Source: Acidobacteriaceae bacterium
GTDB taxonomy: Bacteria > Acidobacteriota > Terriglobia > Terriglobales > Acidobacteriaceae
Direction of reading: 5' to 3'
Length of the DNA: 37,565 nucleotides
NCBI GenBank assembly: GCA_003151335.1
Contig: PLXE01000084.1
Location: 1 to 37,565, forward strand
This document shows positions 15,807 to 23,620 of this stretch, in pieces. The notes beneath the pieces were generated by a model, which worked only from the letters and a program-made list of their open reading frames with translations, had not been told where the DNA came from and did no database searches. Numbering within the stretch: position 1 is the first letter of the stretch; the number at the start of each line of letters is the position of its first letter. Both the position numbers and the translations under genes were made by a program.

Positions 15807-16778
15807 ATGACAAAATATTCGCTATTGCTAGCCTTACTCATCGGAATGCTTCTGGCATCAAGCTGCCGGAGTTCGGCTGACGATCCAGCCTTCGGTCCTG
15901 CCAGTTTTTCACCCGACGGTAACTTAGTTGTCTTCTCGCACCAGGATGGCGGCGCTTGCTTCATCTACTTAGGAAACCTGAGTACCGCAGCTGCGAAGCG
16001 CCTGACAAAGGCGCGATCAGGATGTGAGGCTGATCCTAGTTTTTCATCTGACGGCAAGCTCATTGTCTATTCCTACGCTTCGCGCAATGACCGTAAATCA
16101 TCTTTGTTCATCGTGAATGCTGACGGATCGAATTCCCGACAGATTACTCCATCCGAAACTGACGATGTTTACCCAGTTTTTTCACCTGACAACAGTAGTG
16201 TTTATTTTGCGCGATCGGGGTACTTTGGCCACCACTCTCCCATTGCGGCCTCAAGGCAGCACGATTTCGATTTGTTTTCTGTCGATCTTAGGAACAACAA
16301 GGTAACGCAGCTTACCTACCAAGGTCTTTATGACCTGCGGTCTCTATGCCTTTCGCCCGACGGTAAAGAGTTGCTGATCAGTACTGCTCGATATCCAATA
16401 GGCGATCTTTTTGAGGTGTACCCGACTGCGAAGCCGCAGTCTGCAAAACTCGTGTTTCAGCCCCACGTGCCCGACGAGCCGAGACTTACAGGACCTACGC
16501 CCGCGTTCGGAGATGCATGTTATTTGCCAGATGGCTTGAACATTCTGATGATTGCCGCGAGCAGCAAAGATGGTGGCAACTACGCCTACAACGTTTATCT
16601 CATGAGTGCAGTTACCGGCGCTATTGAGCAGCTCACCAAATTGACTGGAATGACGACGGGGGTGCAAGCCAGTCGGAATGGCAAGTCAGCCACCTTTGAA
16701 AACGAAGGCAAAATGTATCTGCTCGATTTGCAGAGCCACAGCTTGAAACCACTGCAGTGGAGCGGCTTGAATAATTGA
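15807..16778 (+). CDS. TolB-like (PD40) beta-propeller exported protein, possible lipoprotein
   Basis: 323 residues from the ATG at 15807, preceded by GGGAGG (15791-15796); an ATG at 15789 is in frame but weaker. The N-terminus MTKYSLLLALLIGMLLASSC is a signal peptide ending in a lipobox-like LASSC, so the protein may be lipid-anchored. Several WD40-like PD40 repeats follow, e.g. PASFSPDGNLVVFSHQDGG, PSFSSDGKLIVYSYAS, PVFSPDNSSVYFARSG and LSPDGKELLIST. Such propellers occur in TolB and in periplasmic binding modules; there is no peptidase domain. GC content is visibly lower (about half) than in the flanking genes, suggesting foreign origin or relaxed selection. The function is not predictable. 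Confidence 0.82.
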   Translation: MTKYSLLLALLIGMLLASSCRSSADDPAFGPASFSPDGNLVVFSHQDGGACFIYLGNLSTAAAKRLTKARSGCEADPSFSSDGKLIVYSYASRNDRKSSLFIVNADGSNSRQITPSETDDVYPVFSPDNSSVYFARSGYFGHHSPIAASRQHDFDLFSVDLRNNKVTQLTYQGLYDLRSLCLSPDGKELLISTARYPIGDLFEVYPTAKPQSAKLVFQPHVPDEPRLTGPTPAFGDACYLPDGLNILMIAASSKDGGNYAYNVYLMSAVTGAIEQLTKLTGMTTGVQASRNGKSATFENEGKMYLLDLQSHSLKPLQWSGLNN

Positions 16779-16823
16779 TGCCCTATGCCGCCCCTCCGCG
16801 GTTCGGCAACACATACGAAGCCA

Positions 16824-17114
16824 CTACGCCCGGCGCCGTTTATCGTTTACCTTGCTTGCCAGAGTGCTGCTCATCGCGTGTCTCAGAAGCAGGTTTGCCT
16901 TGGTCTGGGAACCAGGCCCATAGCTTTTCAGCCATTCGACCACATCGGCGTCCAGGCGCATGGTGACGGGCCTCTTCCGGGGGCAATAGAACTTGCCCAC
17001 CTCGGCGCCGCTCCAGTCGATGACCTCCGGCATCTCAGCAAGATCAATGTCCTCGTCTTTCTTTGCTGCGACACCGGCGATTTCGCGTTTCTGTCCTTTT
17101 GTAAGCCTCTTCAT
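16824..17114 (-). CDS. BrnA-type antitoxin, without a BrnT toxin
   Basis: 96 residues from the ATG at 17114 (MKRLTKGQKREIAGVAAKKD); the frame extends upstream only through a 7-bp repeat. The C-terminal part KRPVTMRLDADVVEWLKSYG, then QTKANLLLRHAM, is the ribbon-helix-helix DNA-binding core of BrnA antitoxins (COG3514). The preceding IDWSGAEVGKFYCPRK segment is also typical. BrnA normally neutralises the RNase-like toxin BrnT, encoded just upstream in the same operon, and represses the pair. Here the upstream position is taken by the 3' end of fabI, 37 bases away, and no BrnT-like frame is present. It may be an orphan antitoxin or a transcription regulator. Confidence 0.72.
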   Translation of the reverse strand: MKRLTKGQKREIAGVAAKKDEDIDLAEMPEVIDWSGAEVGKFYCPRKRPVTMRLDADVVEWLKSYGPGSQTKANLLLRHAMSSTLASKVNDKRRRA

Positions 17115-17118
17115 AGTG

Positions 17119-17146
17119 GAAAACTCGAAACTCGAAACTGGCAACT
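17119..17146. repeat. Four 7-bp tandem repeats between fabI and the antitoxin gene
   Basis: Units GAAAACT, CGAAACT, CGAAACT, GGCAACT. Read on the minus strand they resemble the CAGTTGG-type heptamers at 28442-28504. They lie just past the fabI stop codon. Confidence 0.6.
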
Positions 17147-17151
17147 GCTTT

Positions 17152-17922
17152 TCAAAATCCCATGATGTTGTACCCGCAATCGACGTAGATGGTTTCGCCG
17201 GTGATGCCGGTGGCGGCGTCGCTGGCGAGGAAGACGGCGGTCGCGGCGACTTCTTTCACATCCACGTTGCGTTGCAGGGGAGCGCGTTCGGCCTGGGCGC
17301 CCAGCATGTCGCCAAAACCGGAGATGCCGCGCGCGGCCAGGGTCTTGATGGGGCCGGCGGAAATGGCGTTCACGCGAATCTTGTTCTTGCCCAGATCATA
17401 GGCCAGGTAGCGGACGCACGCTTCCAGCGCGGCTTTGGCCACGCCCATCACGTTGTATCGTGGCACGACTTTTTCCGCTCCGTAATAGGTGAGGGTCATG
17501 ATGCTGCCGCCTTCGGTCATCAGCGGGCGGGCGGCGCGGGCCAGCGCCACCAGAGAATAGACGCTGATGTCGAGCGCGACGCGAAAGCCCTCGCGGCTGG
17601 TGCCGGCGAACTCGCCCTTCAGTTCTTCGGCAGGCGCGAATGCGATGCTGTGCACCAGGGCGTCGAGTTTGCCGTAACACGCCTTCAGTTGCTCGAACAG
17701 TTGCGCGATCTCTTTGTCGCGGCTGACGTCGCATTGAAAGGCCTGCGAATTGGGCAGGGCCGCGATCAGCTCATCGGCTTCCTGCTTTAGGCGCTCGTTC
17801 TGGTAGGTGATGGCCAGTTGCGCCCCGGCCTGCTGCATCTGCTGCGCAATGGCCCAGGCAATGCTGCGTTTGTTGGCCACGCCAAACACCACCACCGTCC
17901 GGCCCTCTAAGCAATTCGACAT
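17152..17922 (-). CDS. fabI: Enoyl-[acyl-carrier-protein] reductase (NADH)
   Basis: 256 residues from the ATG at 17922 (MSNCLEGRTVVVFGVANKRS). A GGAGG lies 11 bases upstream; the 44 additional upstream codons of the open frame are unlike the family. FabI performs the last reduction in each round of fatty acid elongation. It is an SDR-fold protein with the modified glycine motif GVANKRSIAWAIA, HSIAFAP, and the catalytic pair Tyr156 and Lys163 (YNVMGVAK), numbered exactly as in E. coli FabI. ISAGPIKTLAARGISGF and the C-terminal GETIYVDCGYNIMGF are also typical. Monocistronic and divergent from the CBS-domain gene. Functionally it uses the malonyl-CoA made by the accB/accC products encoded in the same window. 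Confidence 0.96.
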   Translation of the reverse strand: MSNCLEGRTVVVFGVANKRSIAWAIAQQMQQAGAQLAITYQNERLKQEADELIAALPNSQAFQCDVSRDKEIAQLFEQLKACYGKLDALVHSIAFAPAEELKGEFAGTSREGFRVALDISVYSLVALARAARPLMTEGGSIMTLTYYGAEKVVPRYNVMGVAKAALEACVRYLAYDLGKNKIRVNAISAGPIKTLAARGISGFGDMLGAQAERAPLQRNVDVKEVAATAVFLASDAATGITGETIYVDCGYNIMGF

Positions 17923-18216
17923 TCGATGCCATTCCTCCGCGCGCAATACCGCCAAATGGTTGAGGATATCAGCCAGGGCGCGGGATGTCTCGCTTGGGAT
18001 GAGGGGGCTCCCCGGGCCCCAAATTCCGCTTCCCATGGGCTTGACCTTCGGCATATACTCGCTTGCGCCCCACGCTCCCCAGGGCTGGGCTCGCCCCAGG
18101 GAACCGGAGAGAAGTCGCGGCCCGCGAATTCACCGGCGTCGGAGAGCCAGAGTATTGCTCCGTCGAGTACGCCGAGGATTAGGCTCGCCGGGGCATGACC
18201 TTCCAGGGAGGGCACT
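17923..18216. other. Divergent intergenic region between fabI and the CBS-domain gene
   Basis: 294 bases that must hold both promoters. TTGACC (near 18042) and TATACT (near 18055) are visible but too close together to form one promoter. GC-rich inverted repeats occur: GGGGC...GCCCC near 18005-18020, and CCCCAGGG repeated near 18078 and 18096. I cannot assign boxes confidently. Confidence 0.35.
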
Positions 18217-18648
18217 ATGGCGACCATCCGCGACCTGTTGAGCAATCGCACAATCTACTACGTCGAGCCCAACCAGACCGTCTTTGAGGCCGCCCAATAT
18301 ATGTCGCAGTGCAACGTGGGCGCCGTTCCCGTCCTCGATGGCACGCAACTGGTCGGCATCTTCTCCGAACGGGACCTTATGGTGCGGGTGGTAGCCGAGG
18401 GACGCAGTGCGCTGTCCACCTATATTGCCGAGGTGATGACCACCGACCTGCACGCGGTCGCGCCCAGCAGCAGTTCGGAAGCAGCCATGTGCCTGATGCA
18501 GATGCACGGCATCCGACATTTGCCGGTATGCGACGGCCCCATGTTGGTCGGCTTTCTCTCCTTGCGCGATCTGCTGCGCTGCCATCTCGACGAGAAATCG
18601 GTTGAAGCCGACGCCATGCGCGCCTATATTCAGACATACTCGAGCTGA
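18217..18648 (+). CDS. CBS-domain pair protein
   Basis: 143 residues, start preceded by GGGAGGG at good spacing. It consists of two CBS motifs (about 8-65 and 72-130) and nothing else: VFEAAQYMSQCNVGAVPVLDGTQLVGIFSERDLMVRVV (abridged by position), then VMTTDLHAVAPSSSSEAAMCLM and GIRHLPVCDG...LVGFLSLRDLL. CBS pairs form a Bateman module that binds adenosine nucleotides and acts as an energy or ligand sensor on a partner protein. It starts 30 bases before glcD's reading frame, so it is probably in the same transcript as glcDEF. Whether it regulates glycolate oxidase is untested inference. Confidence 0.88.
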   Translation: MATIRDLLSNRTIYYVEPNQTVFEAAQYMSQCNVGAVPVLDGTQLVGIFSERDLMVRVVAEGRSALSTYIAEVMTTDLHAVAPSSSSEAAMCLMQMHGIRHLPVCDGPMLVGFLSLRDLLRCHLDEKSVEADAMRAYIQTYSS

Positions 18649-18677
18649 GAGTAAGATTATAAAAGCCCTCGAAGGCG

Positions 18678-20132
18678 GTGCTACGCTTGCCCGTAAACTT
18701 GCCCGGCCTGGTCGAACATCTCCGCAAGATCGCCGGACGCGATGCCGTCCTGGACCGTCCCGAAGACCTCATGCTGTATGAATACGACGCGGGTATCCGC
18801 AAGAGCACGCCCGGCGCGGTGGTCTTCCCGCAGAATACGGAGCAGGTTTCCCAAATCATGCGGCTGGCCACGGCCCTTAACGTTGCCGTGGTGCCGCGCG
18901 GCGCGGGCACCGGACTCAGTGGCGGCTCGATTCCGCAAGAGGGCGGCCTGGTAATCGCCTTCTCGCGCATGAACCGCATTCTCGAAGTTGACGTCGAGAA
19001 CCAGCGCGCGACGGTGCGGCCGGGCGTGGTCAACCTGCAACTCTCCGAGCACGTGGCCCACCTGGGGCTGTACTTCGCGCCCGATCCCTCCAGCCAGAAA
19101 GCTTGCACCATCGGCGGCAACGTCGCGGAAAATTCGGGCGGGCCGCACACCCTGCTGCACGGCGTGACCGTGAACCACGTCACTGGAGTGGAAGTTGTGC
19201 TGCCCAGCGGCGAGATCGTATATTTCGGCGGCAAGGCGGCTGAATCTTACGGCTTCGACATGACCGGCTTCATGGTGGGGTCGGAAGGGACGGTCGGCAT
19301 CGTCACTGCGATCACGGTGAAGTTGCTGCGCAAGCCGGAAAAGATTGCGACCCTGCTCGGCGTCTTCGAGTCGGTGGACGACGCGGCGCTTACGGTTTCT
19401 GCCATCACCGCTGCGGGCATCACTCCCGCCGCGCTGGAGATGCTGGACGGATGGACGTTGCGCACCGTGGAAGCGTTCTGCCACGCCGGCTACCCGCTGG
19501 ATGCGGGCGCGGTCCTGCTGATCGAGTTGGAAGGACTGCGCGAGGCGGTGGAAGAACAGGCAGTCGCGGTGACGGAGGTGTGTTTGGCTCAGAAGGCGCG
19601 CGAGGTGCGGCGCGCCAAGGACGAAGAGGAGCGCGCTCTGCTATGGAAGGGGCGCAAGATGGCTTTCGCGGCGCTGGGGCGGGTGACACCGTCGTACTAC
19701 ACCCAGGACGGGGTGGTGCCGCGCAGTCAGATACCCGCGGTGATGCGACACATCGGTAACGTCGCCAAGAAATACGATCTGACTATCGGCAACATTTTCC
19801 ACGCGGGAGACGGCAATCTTCATCCTCTGATTCTTTTCGATATGCGTAATGCGGAGCAGTTCGAGCGCGTGTTGTCGGCAAGCACCGAGATCCTCGAGTT
19901 CTGCATTCAATGCGGCGGCTCCATCACCGGGGAGCACGGCGTCGGGATGGAAAAGCGCGACCTGATGTCGCGGCTGTTCACCGAGGAAGACCTTGATGTG
20001 ATGATCAGCCTGCGCAATGCCTTCAACGGGAGGGACATACTGAACCCGCAGAAAATCTTTCCCATGCCGCGCATGTGCCGCGAGATCACCGGCCCCAGCC
20101 AGAACCCGGTGCTGATGCAGGAGGGAATGTGA
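18678..20132 (+). CDS. glcD: Glycolate oxidase subunit GlcD (FAD-linked)
   Basis: 484 residues from GTG 18678; TTG 18687, with better Shine-Dalgarno spacing, is an alternative start. GlcD is the FAD-carrying catalytic subunit that oxidises glycolate (or D-lactate) to glyoxylate, with electrons passing through GlcF to the respiratory chain. The PCMH-type FAD domain (about 40-220) has PRGAGTGLSGGS (73-84) and the CTIGGNVAENSGGPHT segment. The C-terminal FAD-oxidase domain has HAGDGNLHP from His375 and GEHGVGMEK around His420. It overlaps the glcE start by 3 bases in a GTGA arrangement. The full D-E-F set indicates the membrane-associated complex rather than a single-subunit D-lactate dehydrogenase. 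Confidence 0.93.
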   Translation: MLRLPVNLPGLVEHLRKIAGRDAVLDRPEDLMLYEYDAGIRKSTPGAVVFPQNTEQVSQIMRLATALNVAVVPRGAGTGLSGGSIPQEGGLVIAFSRMNRILEVDVENQRATVRPGVVNLQLSEHVAHLGLYFAPDPSSQKACTIGGNVAENSGGPHTLLHGVTVNHVTGVEVVLPSGEIVYFGGKAAESYGFDMTGFMVGSEGTVGIVTAITVKLLRKPEKIATLLGVFESVDDAALTVSAITAAGITPAALEMLDGWTLRTVEAFCHAGYPLDAGAVLLIELEGLREAVEEQAVAVTEVCLAQKAREVRRAKDEEERALLWKGRKMAFAALGRVTPSYYTQDGVVPRSQIPAVMRHIGNVAKKYDLTIGNIFHAGDGNLHPLILFDMRNAEQFERVLSASTEILEFCIQCGGSITGEHGVGMEKRDLMSRLFTEEDLDVMISLRNAFNGRDILNPQKIFPMPRMCREITGPSQNPVLMQEGM

Positions 20133-21466
20133 GCACCGCGACCGTACCTACTCGCTTCGCGGCCGACTTCCGAGCCATTTGCGGGGCGGAACATGTCACG
20201 GAAGATCCGGCGCAGATGCAGGCATGGAACATTCTGGGCATTGTTCCGGCGCTGGCGGTCACGCCCGCTTCCGCCGACGAGGTGGCCGGCATTTTGCGGT
20301 TCGCCAATGAGCATGGCCTGAGTGTGGTCCCCGCCGGAGGGTTTACCCGGCAGCAGGTTGGAAATCTGCCGCCGCAGATCGATGTCCTGCTTTTCACCAC
20401 GCGCCTCACCGCGGTGGAGCATTACGATGTCGGCGACCTGACGGTTGGCATTGGCGCAGGTTGCACAGTTGCGCAACTGTCGGCGATGGTCGCCAAAGAC
20501 GGTCTGTTCTTCGCCGGCGATCCTGCGCAGCCGGGGCGCTCGACCATCGGCGGACTGCTGGCCACCGGGCTGTATGGGCCGCTGCGCCACGGTTACGGCG
20601 GGCTGCGCGATTACTGCATCGGCGTGCGCTTTGTAACTGGCGACGGGCGCAAGGGCAAGGGCGGCGGCCGGGTGGTAAAGAACGTCGCCGGATACGACAT
20701 GATGAAGCTGTTCATCGGTAGCCAAGGCACGCTGGGAATCATCACCAGCGCCAGCTTCAAACTGTTCCCCGCGCCGCGGCAGACGCGGACCTTCGTCGCT
20801 TTTTTCCCCAGCGCCACCGAGGCGCTTCAGTTTCGCTCCCAGGTGCTGCGCTCGCCGCTTGATCCCATTTGTCTGGAGCTGGTTTCTCCCCAGGCGCACG
20901 AGCTGCTGGTGCCAGGTTCGCCGGCCGGCGCCGGGTGGTCCATTTGCGTTCGCGCCGCCGGCAGTGAAACAGTGCTGGCCCGGTATCGCACCGAGCTGGG
21001 TCCCGCGGTAGTCCGCGAAATGGAAGGCGCGAACGAACAGGGTTTCTGGCGGGCGCTGGAAGATTTTTCGCTCCTCGCCGCCGAGCGGCATCCGCGGTCT
21101 CTGCTGATCTCGATGACGCTGCCCGTGCGTGACGTTCAACCGGTCCTCAACGAAGTGTCGGCGGTTGCCGAATCGAACCACTTCTCGTTCGCGGCCATCG
21201 GCAGAGTGGGCATTGCTCATCTGCTGATAAGCCTGTGGCAAGCGCCCGACGCCGAAGTCTCGCTGGTGAGTTTCGTCAATACGGTTTCGGGATTACGCAA
21301 CCGTTTGCCGCGTGACGTCAGCATGGCGGTGCTCCATTGCCCCTCCGAGGCGCGGCACCACATCAGCGCCTGGGGGCCGATGCCAACTGACCTGGAAAGC
21401 ATGCGCGCGGTGAAAATGGCGCTCGATTCCAAAGACATTCTGAATCGCGGGAGGTTCCTCTTCTGA
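20129..21466 (+). CDS. glcE: Glycolate oxidase subunit GlcE (FAD-binding)
   Basis: 445 residues from the GTG at 20129, which overlaps the glcD stop (GTGA) and follows GAGGGA (20121-20126). The open frame reaches back to 20075 inside glcD, but that part is not used. It has a PCMH-type FAD domain: VVPAGGFTRQQ, FAGDPAQPGRSTIGGLLATG and GGRVVKNVAGYDMMKLFIGSQGTLGII cover the flavin-binding loops. GlcE is a shortened homologue of GlcD and an essential part of the complex in E. coli. glcF begins 14 bases after its stop codon. The three genes form one operon. Confidence 0.92.
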   Translation: MSTATVPTRFAADFRAICGAEHVTEDPAQMQAWNILGIVPALAVTPASADEVAGILRFANEHGLSVVPAGGFTRQQVGNLPPQIDVLLFTTRLTAVEHYDVGDLTVGIGAGCTVAQLSAMVAKDGLFFAGDPAQPGRSTIGGLLATGLYGPLRHGYGGLRDYCIGVRFVTGDGRKGKGGGRVVKNVAGYDMMKLFIGSQGTLGIITSASFKLFPAPRQTRTFVAFFPSATEALQFRSQVLRSPLDPICLELVSPQAHELLVPGSPAGAGWSICVRAAGSETVLARYRTELGPAVVREMEGANEQGFWRALEDFSLLAAERHPRSLLISMTLPVRDVQPVLNEVSAVAESNHFSFAAIGRVGIAHLLISLWQAPDAEVSLVSFVNTVSGLRNRLPRDVSMAVLHCPSEARHHISAWGPMPTDLESMRAVKMALDSKDILNRGRFLF

Positions 21467-21480
21467 CGGTCACGACTCCA

Positions 21481-22767
21481 GTGGCAGAAAAGCCAGTCTC
21501 CAATTTCTCCTCGGGCGAGAAACCCACCTGGGACCTGTACTCGAAGTGCGTTCACTGCGGACTGTGCCTGGATCAGTGCCCCACGTACCGCGCGCTGGGA
21601 ACCGAGATGGATTCGCCGCGCGGACGCATTTATCAGATGGTGCTGGTTGACCAGGGCCGCCTCGCGTTGGCCGATTCCTTTGTCACCCATATTGACCGCT
21701 GCCTGGGCTGCTTGAATTGCCAGACGGCTTGTCCCTCGGGCGTGCCCTACGGAAGCCTGCTGGAACGCGCGCGCGCGCAGATCGAAGAGAACTACCCGCG
21801 TAGCTGGCTGCAGCGCAAAGTGCGGTCACATTTCTACGGGACGGTGCTGCCGTCGTTCGGCAAGCTTGCGAGACATGCGAAGCTGGTGCGCTTCTATCAG
21901 CGCTCTGGGTTGCAGGGCCTGGCCCGCGGGACTGGGCTGCTCAAACTTCTTGGCGTCAGCGAGCTTGACGCTCTCTCGCCGCGTATCGAGAGCGATTTCT
22001 CGTTCGCCGATCTCGGTCGCGTGTATCCCGCCGAAGGCAAACAACGGGGACGCGTGGCGCTGCTCATCGGCTGCATCGGCAGCGTGGCGTTTGCGGAACT
22101 GAATCGCGCCACCATTCGCGTTCTCACCAGGAATGGCATCGAGGTCCATATCCCACGCAGTCAGAGTTGTTGCGGAGCGCTGCACTTGCACGCCGGATAT
22201 CTCGAGCAATCGCGCACTATGGCGCGCCACAACATTGACGCCATGCTTAAGCCCGAGTTCGATGCCATCGTGACCAACGCCGCCGGCTGCGGTTCGACCA
22301 TGAAGGAATATGCGGCGCTGCTGGAACACGATCCCCAGTATGCGAAGCGGGCCCAGCAGTTCGTGGTCAAGGTCCGCGACATCAGCGAGTATCTGGCGCA
22401 AGTTGGCCTGGTTGAGCCGGCGCGCAGGCTGAAAGCGCGCGTCACCTATCAGGACCCGTGCCACCTGGCGCACGCGCAGGGCATACGCAGCGCGCCCCGG
22501 CAGTTGCTGAAGTTCATCGGGGCCGAGGTGGTGGAGTCGCCGCGCGCCGATTCCTGCTGCGGCAGCGCGGGCGTGTACAACGTCACGCAGAACGAGATCT
22601 CGATGAAGATTCTCGACGAGAAGATGGGCTACATCGCCAGCGTCCAGCCTGAGATCGTGGCCACCGCGAATGTCGGCTGCATGCTACAGCTCAGCACCGG
22701 AGCCAAACGCAAGGGAATGAACACCCGCGTGGCGCATGTGGTGGAGCTGCTGGACGAGGCGTACTAA
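21481..22767 (+). CDS. glcF: Glycolate oxidase iron-sulfur subunit GlcF
   Basis: 428 residues, GTG start. Two classical [4Fe-4S] motifs near the N-terminus: Cys23, 26, 29, 33 (CVHCGLCLDQCP) and Cys74, 77, 80, 84 (CLGCLNCQTACP). Two cysteine-rich CCG domains follow, with SCCGALHLHAGY and SCCGSAGVYNVTQ, of the type found in heterodisulfide reductase HdrB and LutA. GlcF takes electrons from GlcD/E to the membrane quinone pool. The Shine-Dalgarno is weak, so translation may be coupled to glcE. A palindromic repeat follows the stop codon and could act as the operon's transcript end. Confidence 0.94.
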   Translation: MAEKPVSNFSSGEKPTWDLYSKCVHCGLCLDQCPTYRALGTEMDSPRGRIYQMVLVDQGRLALADSFVTHIDRCLGCLNCQTACPSGVPYGSLLERARAQIEENYPRSWLQRKVRSHFYGTVLPSFGKLARHAKLVRFYQRSGLQGLARGTGLLKLLGVSELDALSPRIESDFSFADLGRVYPAEGKQRGRVALLIGCIGSVAFAELNRATIRVLTRNGIEVHIPRSQSCCGALHLHAGYLEQSRTMARHNIDAMLKPEFDAIVTNAAGCGSTMKEYAALLEHDPQYAKRAQQFVVKVRDISEYLAQVGLVEPARRLKARVTYQDPCHLAHAQGIRSAPRQLLKFIGAEVVESPRADSCCGSAGVYNVTQNEISMKILDEKMGYIASVQPEIVATANVGCMLQLSTGAKRKGMNTRVAHVVELLDEAY

Positions 22768-22777
22768 AGGAAAGCAG

Positions 22778-22855
22778 TTTTGAAGGGGCGCACCTTCAGG
22801 TGCGCCGTTATAAATCTCCTTGTCATCCCGAACCGACTTTAGTCGGTGAGGGTCC
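22778..22855. repeat. Palindromic dispersed repeat after glcF (GGGGCGCACC type)
   Basis: TTTTGAAGGGGCGCACC begins a perfect 9-bp hairpin (22787-22795 with 22798-22806). It is followed by TGTCATCCCGA and a second small palindrome CCGACTTTAGTCGG (about 22834-22847), then GAGGGTCCTGCTTTT. The first part matches the left arm of the element at 33793-33956. The TGTCAT...GAGG...TGCTTTT pattern matches the element at 34458-34548. It appears to be a junction of two repeat families. Confidence 0.8.
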
Positions 22856-22875
22856 TGCTTTTACGCCCAGCGCAC

Positions 22876-23457
22876 CTACTTCCCATTTAGCCTGATGGTC
22901 CGCAGAATTTCAGCGCCCACCCGCGGCTCGTGCGAACGCGGCGGCAGGCTGCTGTTCAGGGTGGCCAGCAGCAAGGTGTCTCCGTTGGTGAGGACCTCGA
23001 TCTGCCAGTGATCGCCTTCGGGATCGCGGAAGCGCGACTGCGCGCGCGAAGGGCCGCTCTTGCCGCCATTAGGCCGCCCTGTCATGGACGCGCTGTGGAG
23101 GAAGTGCTCGAGGTATTCGCGGGCATCGAGTCTGGCCACGCCGTTCTCGCGCTGAAACGCGGTCACAATGACCGAGGTCTTGCGTGACGGACTCTCCACC
23201 TCCAGATCGTCGTTGGTCTGGCGCAGCGTCCAGAAGGCGGGAATTCCGATAGTTACGTTGCCTTTAGGCGTGACGTAGCTGCCGCCGTGAAAGCCGCCGG
23301 CGTTCTTTCGGCTGCTGGTTTTCGAGGAAGCAGCATTCTTCTTCGGCGACTTGGCGGAGCTTTTCTTGGCAGCGCTGCCAGCGGTTAAAGAGTTGCGCAA
23401 TTTCTTAACGGCGCTAATGGTTTTGGCGGATGTCTTGTTTTTTATTTTGCGAGGCAA
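22876..23457 (-). CDS. Small protein with a Lys/Ser/Ala-rich basic N-terminus
   Basis: 193 residues from a TTG at 23457 (PRKIKNKTSAKTISAVKKLR), with AGGAC about 10 bases upstream; no ATG fits. The first ~60 residues are lysine-, serine- and alanine-rich (AAKKSSAKSPKKNAASSKTS), like histone H1-type tails of bacterial nucleoid proteins. The C-terminal ~120 residues (GNVTIGIPAFWTLRQTNDDL ... FRDPEGDHWQIEVLTNGDTL) form a globular domain. This may belong to the DUF1795/PsbP-like fold but is not firmly recognised. It lies downstream of the YyaL-type gene on the same strand with a 163-base gap. The function is unknown; DNA binding is only suggested by the tail. Confidence 0.6.
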   Translation of the reverse strand: MPRKIKNKTSAKTISAVKKLRNSLTAGSAAKKSSAKSPKKNAASSKTSSRKNAGGFHGGSYVTPKGNVTIGIPAFWTLRQTNDDLEVESPSRKTSVIVTAFQRENGVARLDAREYLEHFLHSASMTGRPNGGKSGPSRAQSRFRDPEGDHWQIEVLTNGDTLLLATLNSSLPPRSHEPRVGAEILRTIRLNGK

Positions 23458-23620
23458 GATGGTTGTCCTGAGGTTGAAATGATGAACGATATGTAGATGC
23501 TCATGGAAATTGGCGGGCGACACCGTTTGGCGCCGCCCGCAGGCGTAGATCAGCCGTGCGCCGTCGCGCCCCCGGCTGACTCTCACCGCGGTTTCTTTAT
23601 CGGCAAATTTCCCACAACCT

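Noticed and set aside
16993-17790. 265-residue plus-strand frame across fabI
   Set aside because: Antisense shadow of fabI.
18040-18060. TTGACC plus TATACT as a promoter for the CBS gene
   Set aside because: The boxes are only about 7 bases apart, too close for a sigma-70 promoter.
19907-21241. 444-residue antisense frame over glcD/glcE
   Set aside because: Fully covered by the glc genes; no family features.
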